Shown: one piece after another, positions 33,449 to 43,600 of the stretch | How the letters are laid out: each line of letters begins with the position of its first letter | Position numbering within the stretch: position 1 is the stretch's first letter | Assembly: GCA_021323865.1 (NCBI GenBank) | Contig: JAJPKF010000019.1 | Coordinates: 194,747 to 258,746 of the forward strand | Direction of reading: 5' to 3' | Length of the DNA stretch: 64,000 bases | Source: Pseudomonadota bacterium | GTDB lineage: Bacteria; Chloroflexota; UBA5177; JAJPKF01 | Position numbers and translations under genes: made by a program | Notes under the pieces: generated by a model | What the model saw: only the letters and a program-made list of their open reading frames with translations | Databases searched by the model: none | What the model was told of the DNA's origin: nothing

Positions 33449-34050
33449 AGCCTCGATCCGGCTCCCGTGCCCGCGAGAGCTCGCCAGTCCGGGTGCAGGT
33501 CACCGGTCGCCACATGGTGGTGACGCCCGCTCTTGAGGCCTATGTGGTCAAGAAGATGGCCAAGCTCGATCGCTACCTGGACCGGCTCTCAGATGTCAAC
33601 ATCACCCTTGGGAGCGGCAACTCCCATCGCACCGGAGAGCGTCACCTTGCGGAAGCCACCGCGTTAGTGAAGGGCCGACCGTTGCACGCGCAATGTGTGG
33701 ATGCCGACATGTACGCCGCGGTCGACGGACTTGTCGACAAGTTGCATCACCAGCTCACCCGACTCAAAGAACGAGCCCGAGAACACAAGACGTCCGTTGC
33801 GCCGCCGACAGAGGAGACCTTGTCGACCTTGGACGATCTGCCACTCGACGATGCCTCGACGTCGTCTCCGCGGATCGTCGAGGTGAAGCAATACGCCATG
33901 AAGCCGCTGTTTCCGGATGAGGCGATCGACGAGATGGAAGAGCTGGGTCATACCTTCTACGTGTTTCTCAGCGCCGAGACCGAACGAGTCAACGTGGTCT
34001 ACCGACGATCCGACGGCAGGTTTGGGCTGATCAAGCCGGCGTTCGACTGA
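33445..34050 (+). CDS. hpf: Ribosome hibernation promoting factor, long form
   Basis: Long HPF dimerises 70S ribosomes into inactive 100S particles in stationary phase. The 201-residue product has the N-terminal S30AE domain (VQVTGRHMVVTPALEAYVVK through LKERAREHK) and, after a linker of about 35 residues, the C-terminal dimerisation domain (VKQYAMKPLFPDEAIDEMEE, HTFYVFLSAETERVNVVYRR). Its ATG overlaps the ftsK stop, an unusual coupling that ties its translation to ftsK. Confidence 0.93.
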   Translation: MKPRSGSRARESSPVRVQVTGRHMVVTPALEAYVVKKMAKLDRYLDRLSDVNITLGSGNSHRTGERHLAEATALVKGRPLHAQCVDADMYAAVDGLVDKLHHQLTRLKERAREHKTSVAPPTEETLSTLDDLPLDDASTSSPRIVEVKQYAMKPLFPDEAIDEMEELGHTFYVFLSAETERVNVVYRRSDGRFGLIKPAFD

Positions 34051-34133
34051 CCGAGCGCTCGTCTGGGCGAAGGCGATCGCCAGAGGTTCCCGGCAACGCG
34101 ACCCAGCGGATTCACAAGCTGAGAGGACCAACG

Positions 34134-35174
34134 ATGGATCGGCGACGTGCGGTCCTTCCCTTGATCGTCCTGACCGTCCTTCTGCCCGCCTGCGGGATGT
34201 CCTCAGGAAGCGGCCGTCATGTGTCTGATGTGCTACCGAGTGCATGTCATGGCAACGCCGCCTGTCTCTTGCGCGGCTCGCGACTGGGCGCCGGTTCGCG
34301 AGACGTCAGTCTGCTAGTGGAGCCGAATGACGGAGTGACCGAACTCGTGAAGGCGCTGGACCGGGCTCAGAATCGGATCCTGCTTTCCGCCTACTTGCTG
34401 AGCCAGCATCGGATCGTTCGAGCTCTCGAGCGCGCCGCGGCTCAGGGCGTTTCCGTCTATGTTCTGCTGGACCGATATCCGTTCGGAATAGTGCAGCAGC
34501 CCGATTCCATGTTTGCGCTGCTGAAGTCTGCAGGCATCATGGTTCGATGGGCGCCTCCGTACTTCCAGTACTCGCATGCCAAGTTCGCCGTTCTCGACGA
34601 CCGAACCCTAATCCTCTCCTCCGCCAATTTCACTCAGGCCGGCTTCTCGACTGATCGTGACTTCGTCCTCTTCGATCGGGACCCGCGAGACGTGCGCCAG
34701 GCTGATAACGTCTTTCGGGCCGACTGGGATCGCATCGCTCCGGTCGTAAATGATCCGAATGTGGTGATGAGCCCGGTGGGCGCGCGAGAGAAGTTAGATG
34801 GCCTAATCGATAACGCTCGACACTCGCTGTCCCTCTACTCCGAAGAAGTTCTCGACATGGGCGTCATTCGCCATCTGGCGTCGGCCATACGACGGGGCGT
34901 CCGAGTCCGGATACTGACGGCGACGACCTCAGGCGTTGCTCGACGAATCCTCAATGCAACTGCCAGACACATGCGTTCAGGCGCTCGAGTTGCGGGTGGC
35001 TTGTACGCCCACGCCAAGGTGTTGATTGTCGATGGGCGATTGGCCTTCGTGGGCTCGGAGAATCTGTCCAGCACCTCGCTGGATCGCAATCGTGAGATGG
35101 GTCTGATCATCGCAGCCTCAGCTGTGGTTCGAGAGCTGCAGACCACCTTCGATCAGGATTGGGGCGGACCGTGA
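34134..35174 (+). CDS. Phospholipase D-like lipoprotein
   Basis: A 346-residue PLD-superfamily protein with two HKD motifs: YSHAKFAVLDD followed by SSANFTQAGF (about residues 144-170), and YAHAKVLIVDG followed by GSENLSSTSL (about 294-315). The N-terminus is a lipoprotein signal with lipobox LLPAC (Cys20), so the mature protein should be tethered outside the membrane. Possible substrates are phospholipids, cardiolipin precursors or extracellular DNA. GAGAGGA lies 6 nt before the ATG. Confidence 0.85.
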   Translation: MDRRRAVLPLIVLTVLLPACGMSSGSGRHVSDVLPSACHGNAACLLRGSRLGAGSRDVSLLVEPNDGVTELVKALDRAQNRILLSAYLLSQHRIVRALERAAAQGVSVYVLLDRYPFGIVQQPDSMFALLKSAGIMVRWAPPYFQYSHAKFAVLDDRTLILSSANFTQAGFSTDRDFVLFDRDPRDVRQADNVFRADWDRIAPVVNDPNVVMSPVGAREKLDGLIDNARHSLSLYSEEVLDMGVIRHLASAIRRGVRVRILTATTSGVARRILNATARHMRSGARVAGGLYAHAKVLIVDGRLAFVGSENLSSTSLDRNREMGLIIAASAVVRELQTTFDQDWGGP

Positions 35175-35196
35175 GAGGCCGCCGTCACCGGAACAG

Positions 35197-36438
35197 TTAG
35201 AGCGAGTCCAGCGGTCCAACCGCGGTGAGGACACCATCTGCCGTAAGCGGGAACCGCTCCAGGTAATCCTGAAGATCGCGTACCGTGACTGCCTCCAGGC
35301 CCGCACGGACCTCGTCGAGTGTCTCTAGGCGGCCTTTCGAGAGCCACGAGTCGACGATGCCCATCATGCGAGCCTGAGTGCTTTCGGCTTCGATGACATT
35401 TGAAGTGAGCAATTTGGTACGAGCGCGCTCCAACTCGTCGCTCGCGATATCCCCTTGCTCCAAAGCTCTCAGCTCGTCTCTGATGACGCCCAACGTCCGA
35501 CGCGCCTTGTCCGGCGTGGTCACCGCGATGACGAAGAGCAGGCCCGCATCCGAGAAGCTGAGCAATCCCGACCCGATCTGGTCGGCAAGACCGGTCTGGT
35601 TGATCGACCAGAACAGGCGAGATCCGGTATCGTCGCCGAGGATGGTGGAGAGGATTGCCGCCGCGTACTCGTGCCTGTCTCCCTGTTGTATGGAGGGAAC
35701 GCCGAGGACGATGTGCTCCTGGTTCCAGCGGTCCTCGGCCAGGATGTGCCGGCCGGTCGACGGCAGTCCGGCCGGCTCCCATCCATCACCATCCAATTGA
35801 TGCCAGTCGGCGGTAACACCCTGGACCTGCTCCACGACACGGTCCCAATCGAAGTTGCCGGCGACACTGAAGATCATGTTGTCGGCGCCATAGCGGCGGC
35901 GCCAGTATGCCTTCATGTCGTCGACCTTCATGGCTCCGATGGATTCGCTTGAGCCGAGCGTCGAGTGACCCAGTGGACGCCCCGGGAAGCAGGTCTGGAG
36001 AAACTCGTCGATGACCAGTGAGTATGGCTGGTCTCGATGCCGAGCGATCTCCTCCAGGATGACCTTGCGTTCCTGATCAAAGTCGGCCTGGTCGATGACC
36101 GGGTGGGTCAGGTCTGCCAGAAGCTCGATGGCGTCGGGCAATCTGTCTCCGAGAACGCGCGCATGGTACGCGGTCATCTCCAGCCACGTGAACGCGTTGT
36201 TCTCGGCGCCCATCTCCTCGAACTCACGGTTGACATCTTCGTAGGTTCTGGTCCGGGTGCGTTTGAAGGCCATATGCTCGAGGAAATGTGAGACACCCTC
36301 CAATCCCGGGTCTTCGTTTCGAGCTCCGGTCTTCACCCAGAACATGGCCGAAGCCGACTCGACACCCGGAATCTGCTGGCCGATCACCTGAAGGCCGTTT
36401 GTCAGCTGGTGTTCGAACAGGCAGCTCTCGCTCCTCAT
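35197..36438 (-). CDS. M16 family zinc peptidase, active subunit
   Basis: A 413-residue processing-peptidase-like protein with the inverted zinc motif HFLEH (H51, E54, H55) in VSHFLEHMAF and the downstream Glu in QERKVILEEIARH. The 4-nt overlap with the gene before it (36435-36438), which encodes an M16 protein without this motif, points to a heterodimer of one catalytic and one non-catalytic half. No signal peptide is visible, so cytoplasmic peptide clean-up is likely. It ends 22 nt from the convergent PLD gene. Confidence 0.9.
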   Translation of the reverse strand: MRSESCLFEHQLTNGLQVIGQQIPGVESASAMFWVKTGARNEDPGLEGVSHFLEHMAFKRTRTRTYEDVNREFEEMGAENNAFTWLEMTAYHARVLGDRLPDAIELLADLTHPVIDQADFDQERKVILEEIARHRDQPYSLVIDEFLQTCFPGRPLGHSTLGSSESIGAMKVDDMKAYWRRRYGADNMIFSVAGNFDWDRVVEQVQGVTADWHQLDGDGWEPAGLPSTGRHILAEDRWNQEHIVLGVPSIQQGDRHEYAAAILSTILGDDTGSRLFWSINQTGLADQIGSGLLSFSDAGLLFVIAVTTPDKARRTLGVIRDELRALEQGDIASDELERARTKLLTSNVIEAESTQARMMGIVDSWLSKGRLETLDEVRAGLEAVTVRDLQDYLERFPLTADGVLTAVGPLDSL

Positions 36439-37718
36439 GCCGGAGCAGCCGAGGTTTGGAAGCTGCCCTCGGGAAGTCCCAGGTCGGCAGCGGACAGGGG
36501 ACCAAGCGCCAGCAAGGCGAGGTTTCGATACGGAGCAGTCCGGTCGAGATAGGAACGAATGCCGCTGACATCGACGGCATCGATCGCCGCACTCACTTCA
36601 CGCAGGGTCCGATAGCGGCGCATGTACCACCAGTCTCTGCCGATGGTCATCGCCCGGCTTCCGCTGCTCTCGCTGCTCATGACCAGCCGGCTCTTGAGCT
36701 TGGTCTTCGCCCTCGACAGCTCATCCTCGGCAACAGCAGACGCCTGCAGTCGCTCCAGCTCGGCGTGAATGACCTCAACAGTCTCGCGGGCGCGGTCGGG
36801 CCTCGTGCCGGCGTAGATGCGAGTCAAGCCCGACTTCTCCATGCCGTCAAAACGAGACCCAACCGAATAGACGAGTCCCCGCTTCTCGCGCACTTCGCTC
36901 GCAAGGCGGGAATGCATTCCGCCACCGAGGACCATTGACGTGAGAGCCGCCTCATAATAGTCTCGATCGCCGTAAGGCACGGCCGGGTATACGAAACACA
37001 GGTTCTCCTGAGCCGCCTCGGTTTGATGGACCGTGATGGCGGGGTTGATGGGCGGCTCAGGAATGTCCAGCGGCTCGTTCACCGTCGTCCAGCCGGACGT
37101 CAGACCATCCAGGCGCTCCGCCACCTGATCCCATTGAAAGCGGCCGGCAACCGAAAAGAGCATGGTGTTCGGCGCATACCGATCCCACTTCCACGTGCGA
37201 ACCTGGTCGCGAGTCAGGCCGGCAACCGATTCGGGAGAGCCCAGGATGTCGTTGCCGGCACCATGCCCGGCATAGAAGAATTGCCGGGCGCGATCCATGA
37301 CCAGCCGGTCCGGGTGGTCCTGACGCTGCCGGATTTCCTGAAGCTGAAGCTCCCGAACGGCCTCCAGCTCCTCCTCCGGAAACGCGGCATTTCGAAGTAC
37401 GTCCACAAAGATGTCGAGTGCTTCCAGCAGGTTGTCGCCGAGAAGGATCCCGGAAAAGAGAGTCTGCTCGATGCCGGCGCTGGAACCTCGACCCACCCCC
37501 AGCGCGTCGAGCGCATTAGTCAGATCTCGGGATGACCGGCTCTCAGTCCCTCTGAACATCGTGGCTTCGGTCAGGTGTCCGAGACCCGCCACGTCCCACG
37601 ACTCCTCTCGAGCGCCGGCCCGCACATAGAAGGCAAAGGCGGCCGACTGGACCCCCGGCATCTCCTCACCGACGAGTTGCAGACCACTCGAGAGCGTCTT
37701 GTGAAAGAAGTCGGTCAT
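36435..37718 (-). CDS. M16 family protein, inactive subunit
   Basis: A 427-residue M16 homologue whose zinc site reads HLTEA (H48-A52) in GLGHLTEATMFRGT: the second His is Ala, so zinc binding is lost. The rest of the fold is conserved, including the C-terminal half with VREKRGLVYSVGSRFDGM. In heterodimeric M16B enzymes such a partner supplies the substrate-binding Arg/Tyr side. Both of its ends overlap neighbours by 4 nt, giving a fixed-ratio three-gene unit with a dipeptide epimerase. Confidence 0.88.
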   Translation of the reverse strand: MTDFFHKTLSSGLQLVGEEMPGVQSAAFAFYVRAGAREESWDVAGLGHLTEATMFRGTESRSSRDLTNALDALGVGRGSSAGIEQTLFSGILLGDNLLEALDIFVDVLRNAAFPEEELEAVRELQLQEIRQRQDHPDRLVMDRARQFFYAGHGAGNDILGSPESVAGLTRDQVRTWKWDRYAPNTMLFSVAGRFQWDQVAERLDGLTSGWTTVNEPLDIPEPPINPAITVHQTEAAQENLCFVYPAVPYGDRDYYEAALTSMVLGGGMHSRLASEVREKRGLVYSVGSRFDGMEKSGLTRIYAGTRPDRARETVEVIHAELERLQASAVAEDELSRAKTKLKSRLVMSSESSGSRAMTIGRDWWYMRRYRTLREVSAAIDAVDVSGIRSYLDRTAPYRNLALLALGPLSAADLGLPEGSFQTSAAPA

Positions 37719-38728
37719 CTTATCCTCTCGCGCACACCCAATCCGGGACCGTCGGGCAGCACCAGGCGACCATCCTCGACCCGTATCCCTTCGTACGGAT
37801 CCTCCTCAATCAGCAGCTGCCCGTCGAGGTCGGCGTAGTCGAGCAGCGGCGACAGATGACCGGCCGCCGTGATGGCCAGGGAGCTTTCTATCATGCAGCC
37901 CATCATCACGCGGAGATGATGGGCACGGGCAATGTGAATCATTTGGAGGGCGGGATAGATGCCCCCGCATTTCATGAGCTTGATGTTGATGCCGTCCACG
38001 TAGGGAGCGACCCGGACTACATCCGACGGTCCGATGCAGGCCTCGTCGGCGATGACAGGGATCGGGGACCGGTCACGGACGAACCCCAAGCCCTGTAAGT
38101 CGCTGGCCATTACGGGCTGCTCCACCAGCTCGATGTTGTATCGGGCGAACTCTTGGAGCTTTTCGACCGCCAGCTTGGGTGTCCATGCCTCGTTGGCGTC
38201 CACGCGAATGACCGCATCAGTCACCGACCGTACGGCCTCGAGATTCTCAACGTCGTGTTCCGTCCCCACCTTGACCTTGAGGATCGGATAGTCCGATGCC
38301 GCCTTTGCCTTTTCGGCCATGCAGGCGGGCGAGTCGATGCCGATGGTGAACGAGGTGCGAGGCGTGTGGCTCGGATCCAAGCCCAGAAGCTGGTAGACGG
38401 GCGCCTGGAGACGCTTGCCGAGCAAGTCGTAGGCGGCCATGTCGAGGGCTGCCTTGGGGGCCGGATTGTTCTTGGCGATGCCTTCAAGCAGCTCGTGGAG
38501 GCAGCTCAGGGGCTCGGAGCCGGATATCACGGAGGCAGCCTGCCGGAGAAAGTGGATGGAGCTGGATTGACTGTCGCCGTAGTGTTCGGACGGAGCAGCT
38601 TCTCCGATGCCCTCGACATCGCCGTCAGTGAGGCGGAGAAGGACGTTGTTGGCCTCGGTTTGTGTGCCTCGGGCAATGGTGAACGGCATGGCCAGCTGGA
38701 GGTCGAGAGGGTGGTGGGCCAGAGGCAA
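37715..38728 (-). CDS. Dipeptide epimerase (L-Ala-D/L-Glu epimerase-like, enolase superfamily)
   Basis: A 337-residue member of the muconate-lactonising branch of the enolase superfamily. Landmarks are YPILKVKVG (catalytic Lys pair), VIRVDANEAW (metal Asp), IELVEQPV (metal Glu), VIADEACIG (metal Asp) and INIKLMKCGG (catalytic Lys). Such enzymes epimerise L-Ala-D-Glu from peptidoglycan, though specificity varies. Its coupling to two M16 peptidase genes suggests a peptide-recycling unit. The start is 123 nt from the divergent imuB gene. Confidence 0.88.
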   Translation of the reverse strand: MPLAHHPLDLQLAMPFTIARGTQTEANNVLLRLTDGDVEGIGEAAPSEHYGDSQSSSIHFLRQAASVISGSEPLSCLHELLEGIAKNNPAPKAALDMAAYDLLGKRLQAPVYQLLGLDPSHTPRTSFTIGIDSPACMAEKAKAASDYPILKVKVGTEHDVENLEAVRSVTDAVIRVDANEAWTPKLAVEKLQEFARYNIELVEQPVMASDLQGLGFVRDRSPIPVIADEACIGPSDVVRVAPYVDGINIKLMKCGGIYPALQMIHIARAHHLRVMMGCMIESSLAITAAGHLSPLLDYADLDGQLLIEEDPYEGIRVEDGRLVLPDGPGLGVRERIR

Positions 38729-38816
38729 GCAGGCTCCTTGTTCCGCGCTTTCGATTCTACTTGGCGAGCTGAATCAGCCCCTGTCAGGGAACCGGGTCAC
38801 ATGCAAAGAGTCGACC

Positions 38817-38843
38817 TTGGAATTAGAACTTATGTTCTAATAT
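38817..38843 (+). promoter_or_regulatory. Promoter overlapping the LexA box of the imuB operon
   Basis: TTGGAA (38817-38822) and TAATAT (38838-38843), 15 nt apart, flank the LexA box. A -10 here puts transcription start around 38850, almost at the ATG (38852). The alternative -10 TATGTT (38831-38836) would leave a leader of about 9 nt. Either way the leader is very short. Confidence 0.45.
38824..38839 (+). promoter_or_regulatory. LexA (SOS) box, GAAC-N4-GTTC type
   Basis: Perfect 16-bp palindrome-type site TAGAAC-TTAT-GTTCTA, matching the Gram-positive LexA/DinR consensus GAACnnnnGTTC, 12 nt before the imuB start. It should repress the polymerase operon until DNA damage. The divergent epimerase could also be affected. 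Confidence 0.88.
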
Positions 38844-38851
38844 ATGGAGTC

Positions 38852-40375
38852 ATGTTAGTCCACATTCTTCTCCCTCGCTTCTGGGTTGCCATCGAGGAGC
38901 TGAGACGTCCGGACCTGCTTCAGAAGCCCGTGATCATCGGGCCAAACTTCCAGAAATCGACCGCTCGTGGCGCCGTTCTCATGGCCAATGTCGCGGCCGA
39001 GGAGCATGGGGTTCATGCCGGTATGTCACTGGCTCATGCCCGGCAGATTTGCCCTGAGGCAGTCGTCCTCTCTGCCGAGACGCCCGTGTACTCCGGCGTC
39101 TGGGATGACGTCCTCGATCTGCTGCTCTCCTATACGCCGCTCGTCCAATCGCTGGGCCCGGGCGAAGCGGTTTGCGATGTTTCCGGGTGTGACCGGCTGT
39201 TTGGAGAGCCGGTGTTTATGGCTCGAGAAGTCATCACTCAGATCGAGCGCTCCACGGGTCTGGCGGCTTGCGCCGGTGTCGCCGCCAACCGTTTGGTGGC
39301 CGAAGTGACGGCCCGGAAGCTCGCGAATGTGAAAGGTTCACCTGCCGGACAGGTGGGCTACATTCCTCCCGGAAAGGAGGCCGGCTTTCTAGCGCCCTTC
39401 CCGGTTTCCATCCTGCCGGACATCGATCCCGACCTTCTGATTACCTTTCAGGTCTTGGGTCTCAAAGAGATTGGGCATCTCACCCTCATCTCTGAGGCGG
39501 CCTTCGAGCGCCGGTTTGGACCTCTCGGCCGGCGTCTTGCCCGCTTTGCCCGAGGCAAGGACGACCGGCCCGTTCAACCCATCCCGCCAAAACCCGCGAT
39601 TCGGGTCAGCCGGGGCTGGGGTGATGACGGCCTGTTCACCGAGTCGGAGGTGATGGTTCGTCAGGTTCTCGAGCGGCTTGCAGTTGATCTCTCAGCGCAG
39701 CTTCGGCAGGCGCATCTGGCCGGTAGACTGCTCAGCTTGAGCGTCAGGGCGCCCCGCCGTGGTGGAGGTGGCCCGCTCTTCCCTTCCGTCACTAAAAGTT
39801 CTGATATCCATCTCCTTCCTGCCCGAGCTCTTTCATCGATGGAGCCGAACGATGGCGGAAACAGTCAGGAGTTTCCCGCCCAAGACTCTCGAATCCATTC
39901 GATGCTGCCTCAGCCTTCGAAGGGTTCCCCGAATCGTCGGGAGGAACGGCGAGGAACTGGGATTGAGCCGGTGGAGTGGGAGCCACCGGACCGGGCGGCT
40001 CATGAGGTTGGTTTGGTGCTTCGTGCCTCAGCACGGTTGGCCACTCGAGGCCCCCTCAACGATTGCCGTTCTCTTCGTGAGCTGGCCGGACGGCTCCTCG
40101 ATCGGGTGCTTACACAAGTCAGTCTCGAGGATCTCGTTGCTGACCCCCAGACGGAGCTGCATCTGGAGATGCGCCATTTCGCTCCACCCGAACAGATGAG
40201 CATTCCCGGTCTCGACAACCGACAGCCCAATGCCCGGCTCGGCCGTCTCCACCGTCAAGAGCAGATCCTCGCGGAGCGCTTTGGAAGCTCTCCGTTCCGT
40301 CACCTTGTCACCATCGACCCCGACAGCGTTCTCCCCGAACGATCGTTCCGGTGGGCCGACGGATTGGGGAGATGA
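38852..40375 (+). CDS. imuB: Y-family polymerase-like protein ImuB (catalytically inactive type)
   Basis: A 507-residue ImuB, the inactive Y-family adaptor that links DnaE2 to the sliding clamp in damage-induced mutagenesis. The fold is recognisable (ILLPRFWVAIEELRRPDLL, then GMSLAHARQICPEA, PGEAVCDVSGCDRLFG and LGLKEIGHL). The catalytic Asp of the first motif is replaced (HILLPRF instead of a DxDxFF pattern) and the second Asp of the SxDE motif is Gly. A poorly conserved C-terminal third follows. ATG 38852 matches the family start; GGAG is only 2 nt upstream. A long open frame starting upstream is read-through of the epimerase region. Confidence 0.87.
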   Translation: MLVHILLPRFWVAIEELRRPDLLQKPVIIGPNFQKSTARGAVLMANVAAEEHGVHAGMSLAHARQICPEAVVLSAETPVYSGVWDDVLDLLLSYTPLVQSLGPGEAVCDVSGCDRLFGEPVFMAREVITQIERSTGLAACAGVAANRLVAEVTARKLANVKGSPAGQVGYIPPGKEAGFLAPFPVSILPDIDPDLLITFQVLGLKEIGHLTLISEAAFERRFGPLGRRLARFARGKDDRPVQPIPPKPAIRVSRGWGDDGLFTESEVMVRQVLERLAVDLSAQLRQAHLAGRLLSLSVRAPRRGGGGPLFPSVTKSSDIHLLPARALSSMEPNDGGNSQEFPAQDSRIHSMLPQPSKGSPNRREERRGTGIEPVEWEPPDRAAHEVGLVLRASARLATRGPLNDCRSLRELAGRLLDRVLTQVSLEDLVADPQTELHLEMRHFAPPEQMSIPGLDNRQPNARLGRLHRQEQILAERFGSSPFRHLVTIDPDSVLPERSFRWADGLGR

Positions 40376-40403
40376 AGCCTGCAAGGAGAGGGAGGAGCAG
40401 ACC

Positions 40404-40643
40404 ATGACCAAGCTCTACAACACTCCGATCGAGGTCGAAACGGCTGAAGACCTCCCCTGCCGGTTCAAATGGCGCAACCGATGGCGGGAGATCAAAGCCG
40501 TTCACGAACGGTCGGTGGTGCGGTCCGACTGGTGGAAACAGGAGATCAGCCGTTCCAGCTACTCGGTTGAGTGTGATGATCTCGAGCTGTTCGACCTCTA
40601 CCGTCAAGGCGATCATTGGTTTCTTGAACGGGTATGGGACTGA
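40404..40643 (+). CDS. DUF6504-like small protein
   Basis: A 79-residue basic/aromatic protein (KLYNTPIEVE, FKWRNRWREIKAV, SDWWKQEISRSSY, DLELFDLYRQGDHWFLERVWD) of the type found next to dnaE2/imuB in Actinobacteria and relatives. Starts at ATG 40404, 28 nt after imuB, with a purine-rich GGAGAGGGAGGAG upstream. It sits in the place where imuA is found in proteobacterial cassettes, but is far smaller and lacks a RecA-like P-loop. Its role in the mutasome is unknown; a bridging factor is a fair guess. Confidence 0.75.
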   Translation: MTKLYNTPIEVETAEDLPCRFKWRNRWREIKAVHERSVVRSDWWKQEISRSSYSVECDDLELFDLYRQGDHWFLERVWD

Positions 40644-40665
40644 GAGTGTCGCGGGTGCTCGGGTC

Positions 40666-43600
40666 ATGATCCACCTGCATGTCCATAGCAACTTCTCCTT
40701 TTTGGATGGAGCAACACCGCCGGAGCGACTGGTGGAACGGGCCGCTGAGCTGGGCATGCCGGCCCTGGCCATCACCGATCATCACGGCCTATACGGCGCT
40801 GTTCGATTTCTCCACGCCGCATCTTCCCTGGGCGTCAGACCGATCATCGGTGTCGAGGTTGAGGTTCAGGACGGCAGGAGCCGGGCAGAGGAAACTCGAT
40901 CCGCGTCGCGAGCAACCTTTGAAACGCGGGGGGCGCCGGAGTTCGTCGATCGGTTCCATCTCGTCCTCCTGGCCCGAAATCGAAGAGGGTATGGTGGTCT
41001 TTGTCGTATCGTCAGCAAGGCTCAGCTGGACCACCAGGATGACCCGCATATCGCCCTGATCGATCTGATTCCGCTGGCAGGCGATCTCATTGCCCTGTCG
41101 GGCTGTTCTCGGGGGCAGGTTTCCGCCTGCCTGCCGCCATCCGGCTCATCCAATCTGGACGAGGCCGTAGCGATTTCCTGCCGTTACGCCGAGATCTTTG
41201 GCTCGGACAATTTCTGGATCGAGCTCGAGCATCATCTGCTGCCGGGAGATGATCTACGGAATCAACAGCTCGTGGAGGTGGCGCGCCGAGCCGGTCTCGG
41301 GGTGGTCATTGCCAACGACGTCCATTACGCGAGACCGGAGGAGTACCGGCTGCGCGACATCATGGCCTGCATTCAAACCAACACCCCCATCGATGTCTGG
41401 ACCGATATCCGGCAGCCCAACGCCGAGTACTACCTCAAGTCGGAGGCCGAGATGGCGAAGGCGTTTGCGGCGCTGTCGCCCGAGATTGTCCGTCGCGGAC
41501 TGGAGGCGAGTGAGGAGATTGCCGCCCGTTGCCGTTTGGATGGCGAAAACACCCTCCTCGCCTCGGTCACTCGCCCACCGCGCTATCCGGTGCCCAACGG
41601 GGAGACGCCGTTCTCCTTTCTCTACGCTCTCTGCAACCAGGGATTGCGGGAGAGATATCAACCACTTCGACCCGAGGCCGTGAATCGTCTGGCGTATGAG
41701 CTGAATGTCGTCGAGCAGATGGATCTCTCCGAGTTCTTTCTCTGCGTCTGGGATATCGTCCGCTTTTCCCAGGAGCAGGGAATTCGATGCGCGGGACGGG
41801 GCTCGGCAGCCGATTCCATCATTGCCTACGTGCTGGGGATCACAACCGTTGATCCGCTCGCCCACAACCTGCTCTTTGACCGGTTCTTGAATCCGGGCCG
41901 CGTCGGCATGCCCGATGTCGATATTGACTTTGACTCTCGCCGCCGCGACGAGGTCATTAAGTACATCGAGGACCGGTATGGTCCCGAGCATTCGGCCATG
42001 GTTGCCAATCTTGTGACCTACCGGTCACGCTCGGCCTTTCGGGATGTGGCCAAGGCGATGGGATACCCCACGGGGCTGATCGATCACCTTGCCTCGAGCC
42101 TGACCTACCGAAGCGTCGATCGTATCCAGGAAGATCTTCGAGCGGCGGGAATTGCCGTTGGGACCGGTGAGGCAGCCCGGGAGCATGCCTCCTATGGGCA
42201 GCTGGAGACGGTGATCGCGCTGTGCGAGCAGCTCGACGGGTTTCCTCGGCACCTCAGCCTGCATAACGGAGGCATGCTGATCACCCGAGAGCCCCTCATC
42301 GATATCGTGCCCATCGAATACGCCACCAGCGGCGTTCGCGTCTGTCAATTCAACAAGGATGATGTCGAAGAGCTGGGCCTGATCAAGTTCGATATTCTTG
42401 GACTTCGAACTCTATCCATCATCGATGAAGCAGTAAAGCTCATTCGCGAATCGCAGGGCCACGATCTGGATATCGATAACCTACCGCTCGACGATGAGGC
42501 GGTGTACGACTTCATCTGTACCTCAAAGACGATTGGCGTCTTCCAAATCGAGAGCCCCGGTCAGTGGCACCTGCTTCAGCGAGCCCAGCCGCGAACCTTT
42601 GGCGATCTGATCATCCAGATCGCCCTCTTCCGTCCCGGTCCTTTGCAGGGTGGTATGGTCAATCCCTACATTGAACGCCGCTGCGGCCGAGAGCCGGTCA
42701 CCTACATGCATCCCAGCCTCGAAAACGCGCTTGGGGACACACTGGGAGTCGTCATTTTCCAGGAGCAGGTGCTCCAGGTGGCCCATGACTTCGCCGGTCT
42801 GTCCTATGCCGAAGCGGATGGACTTCGCCGGGCGATGTCGCACTATCGCACCGATGCTGAGATGAACGTGTGTCGGGAGTCTTTTGTCGAGAGCGCGGTC
42901 CATATTGGGCGGGACCGGCGCCTTGCCGAGGAGATGTACCATACCATCACCTACTTCTCTGGCTATGGGTTCTGCCGCAGCCATGCCGCCGCGTTCGCCA
43001 AGACGGTCTACCAGACGGCCTTTCTCAAGACCTACTATCCTGCCGAGCTCCTGGCGGCCATCCTCTCCAATGAGCCCTGCTGCTACTACCCCACACAAAC
43101 AGTCGTCGAGGATGCCCGCAAATGGAACCTCGATGTCCTGCCCGTGGACGTTAACCGGAGCCGGACCCGCTACCACGTGGAGGTTCGGGATAGTCTCCGA
43201 ACCCAAACCGGCAGAAAGCCCGGTGCGATCCGCATGGGATTTCTGCAGGTCAAGCACCTTTCGGAGGATGCGGCCGAGACCATCGTGAGAGCCCGAGAGC
43301 CTGGACCATTCCGGAGCCTTACAGACTTCTGGAGTCGAACCTCGGTCGAGCGAGATGCGGCCCAGAACCTCATTGCCGTGGGAGCGTTTGATTCATTGGG
43401 CATCTCTCGCCGGAAGCTGCTCTGGCAGCTCGCCGAGGTGGTTCGAAAAACGCCCCGATCCCCAAGTGGGGAGGAGAGGCCGTCGACCCGACGCCGGCCG
43501 ACGACCCTCATGCTGCAGCTGATCGACCAGCCGGATGGCGTCGAGAACGGGCTGTCTGATGATGGTCTCCCGGAGCTGCCACCATTGACCGATCTCGATC

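Noticed and set aside
38153..38851. Extended imuB start inside the epimerase gene
   Set aside because: The region is antisense to a conserved enzyme and lies upstream of the LexA box; the Y-family N-terminus starts at 38852.
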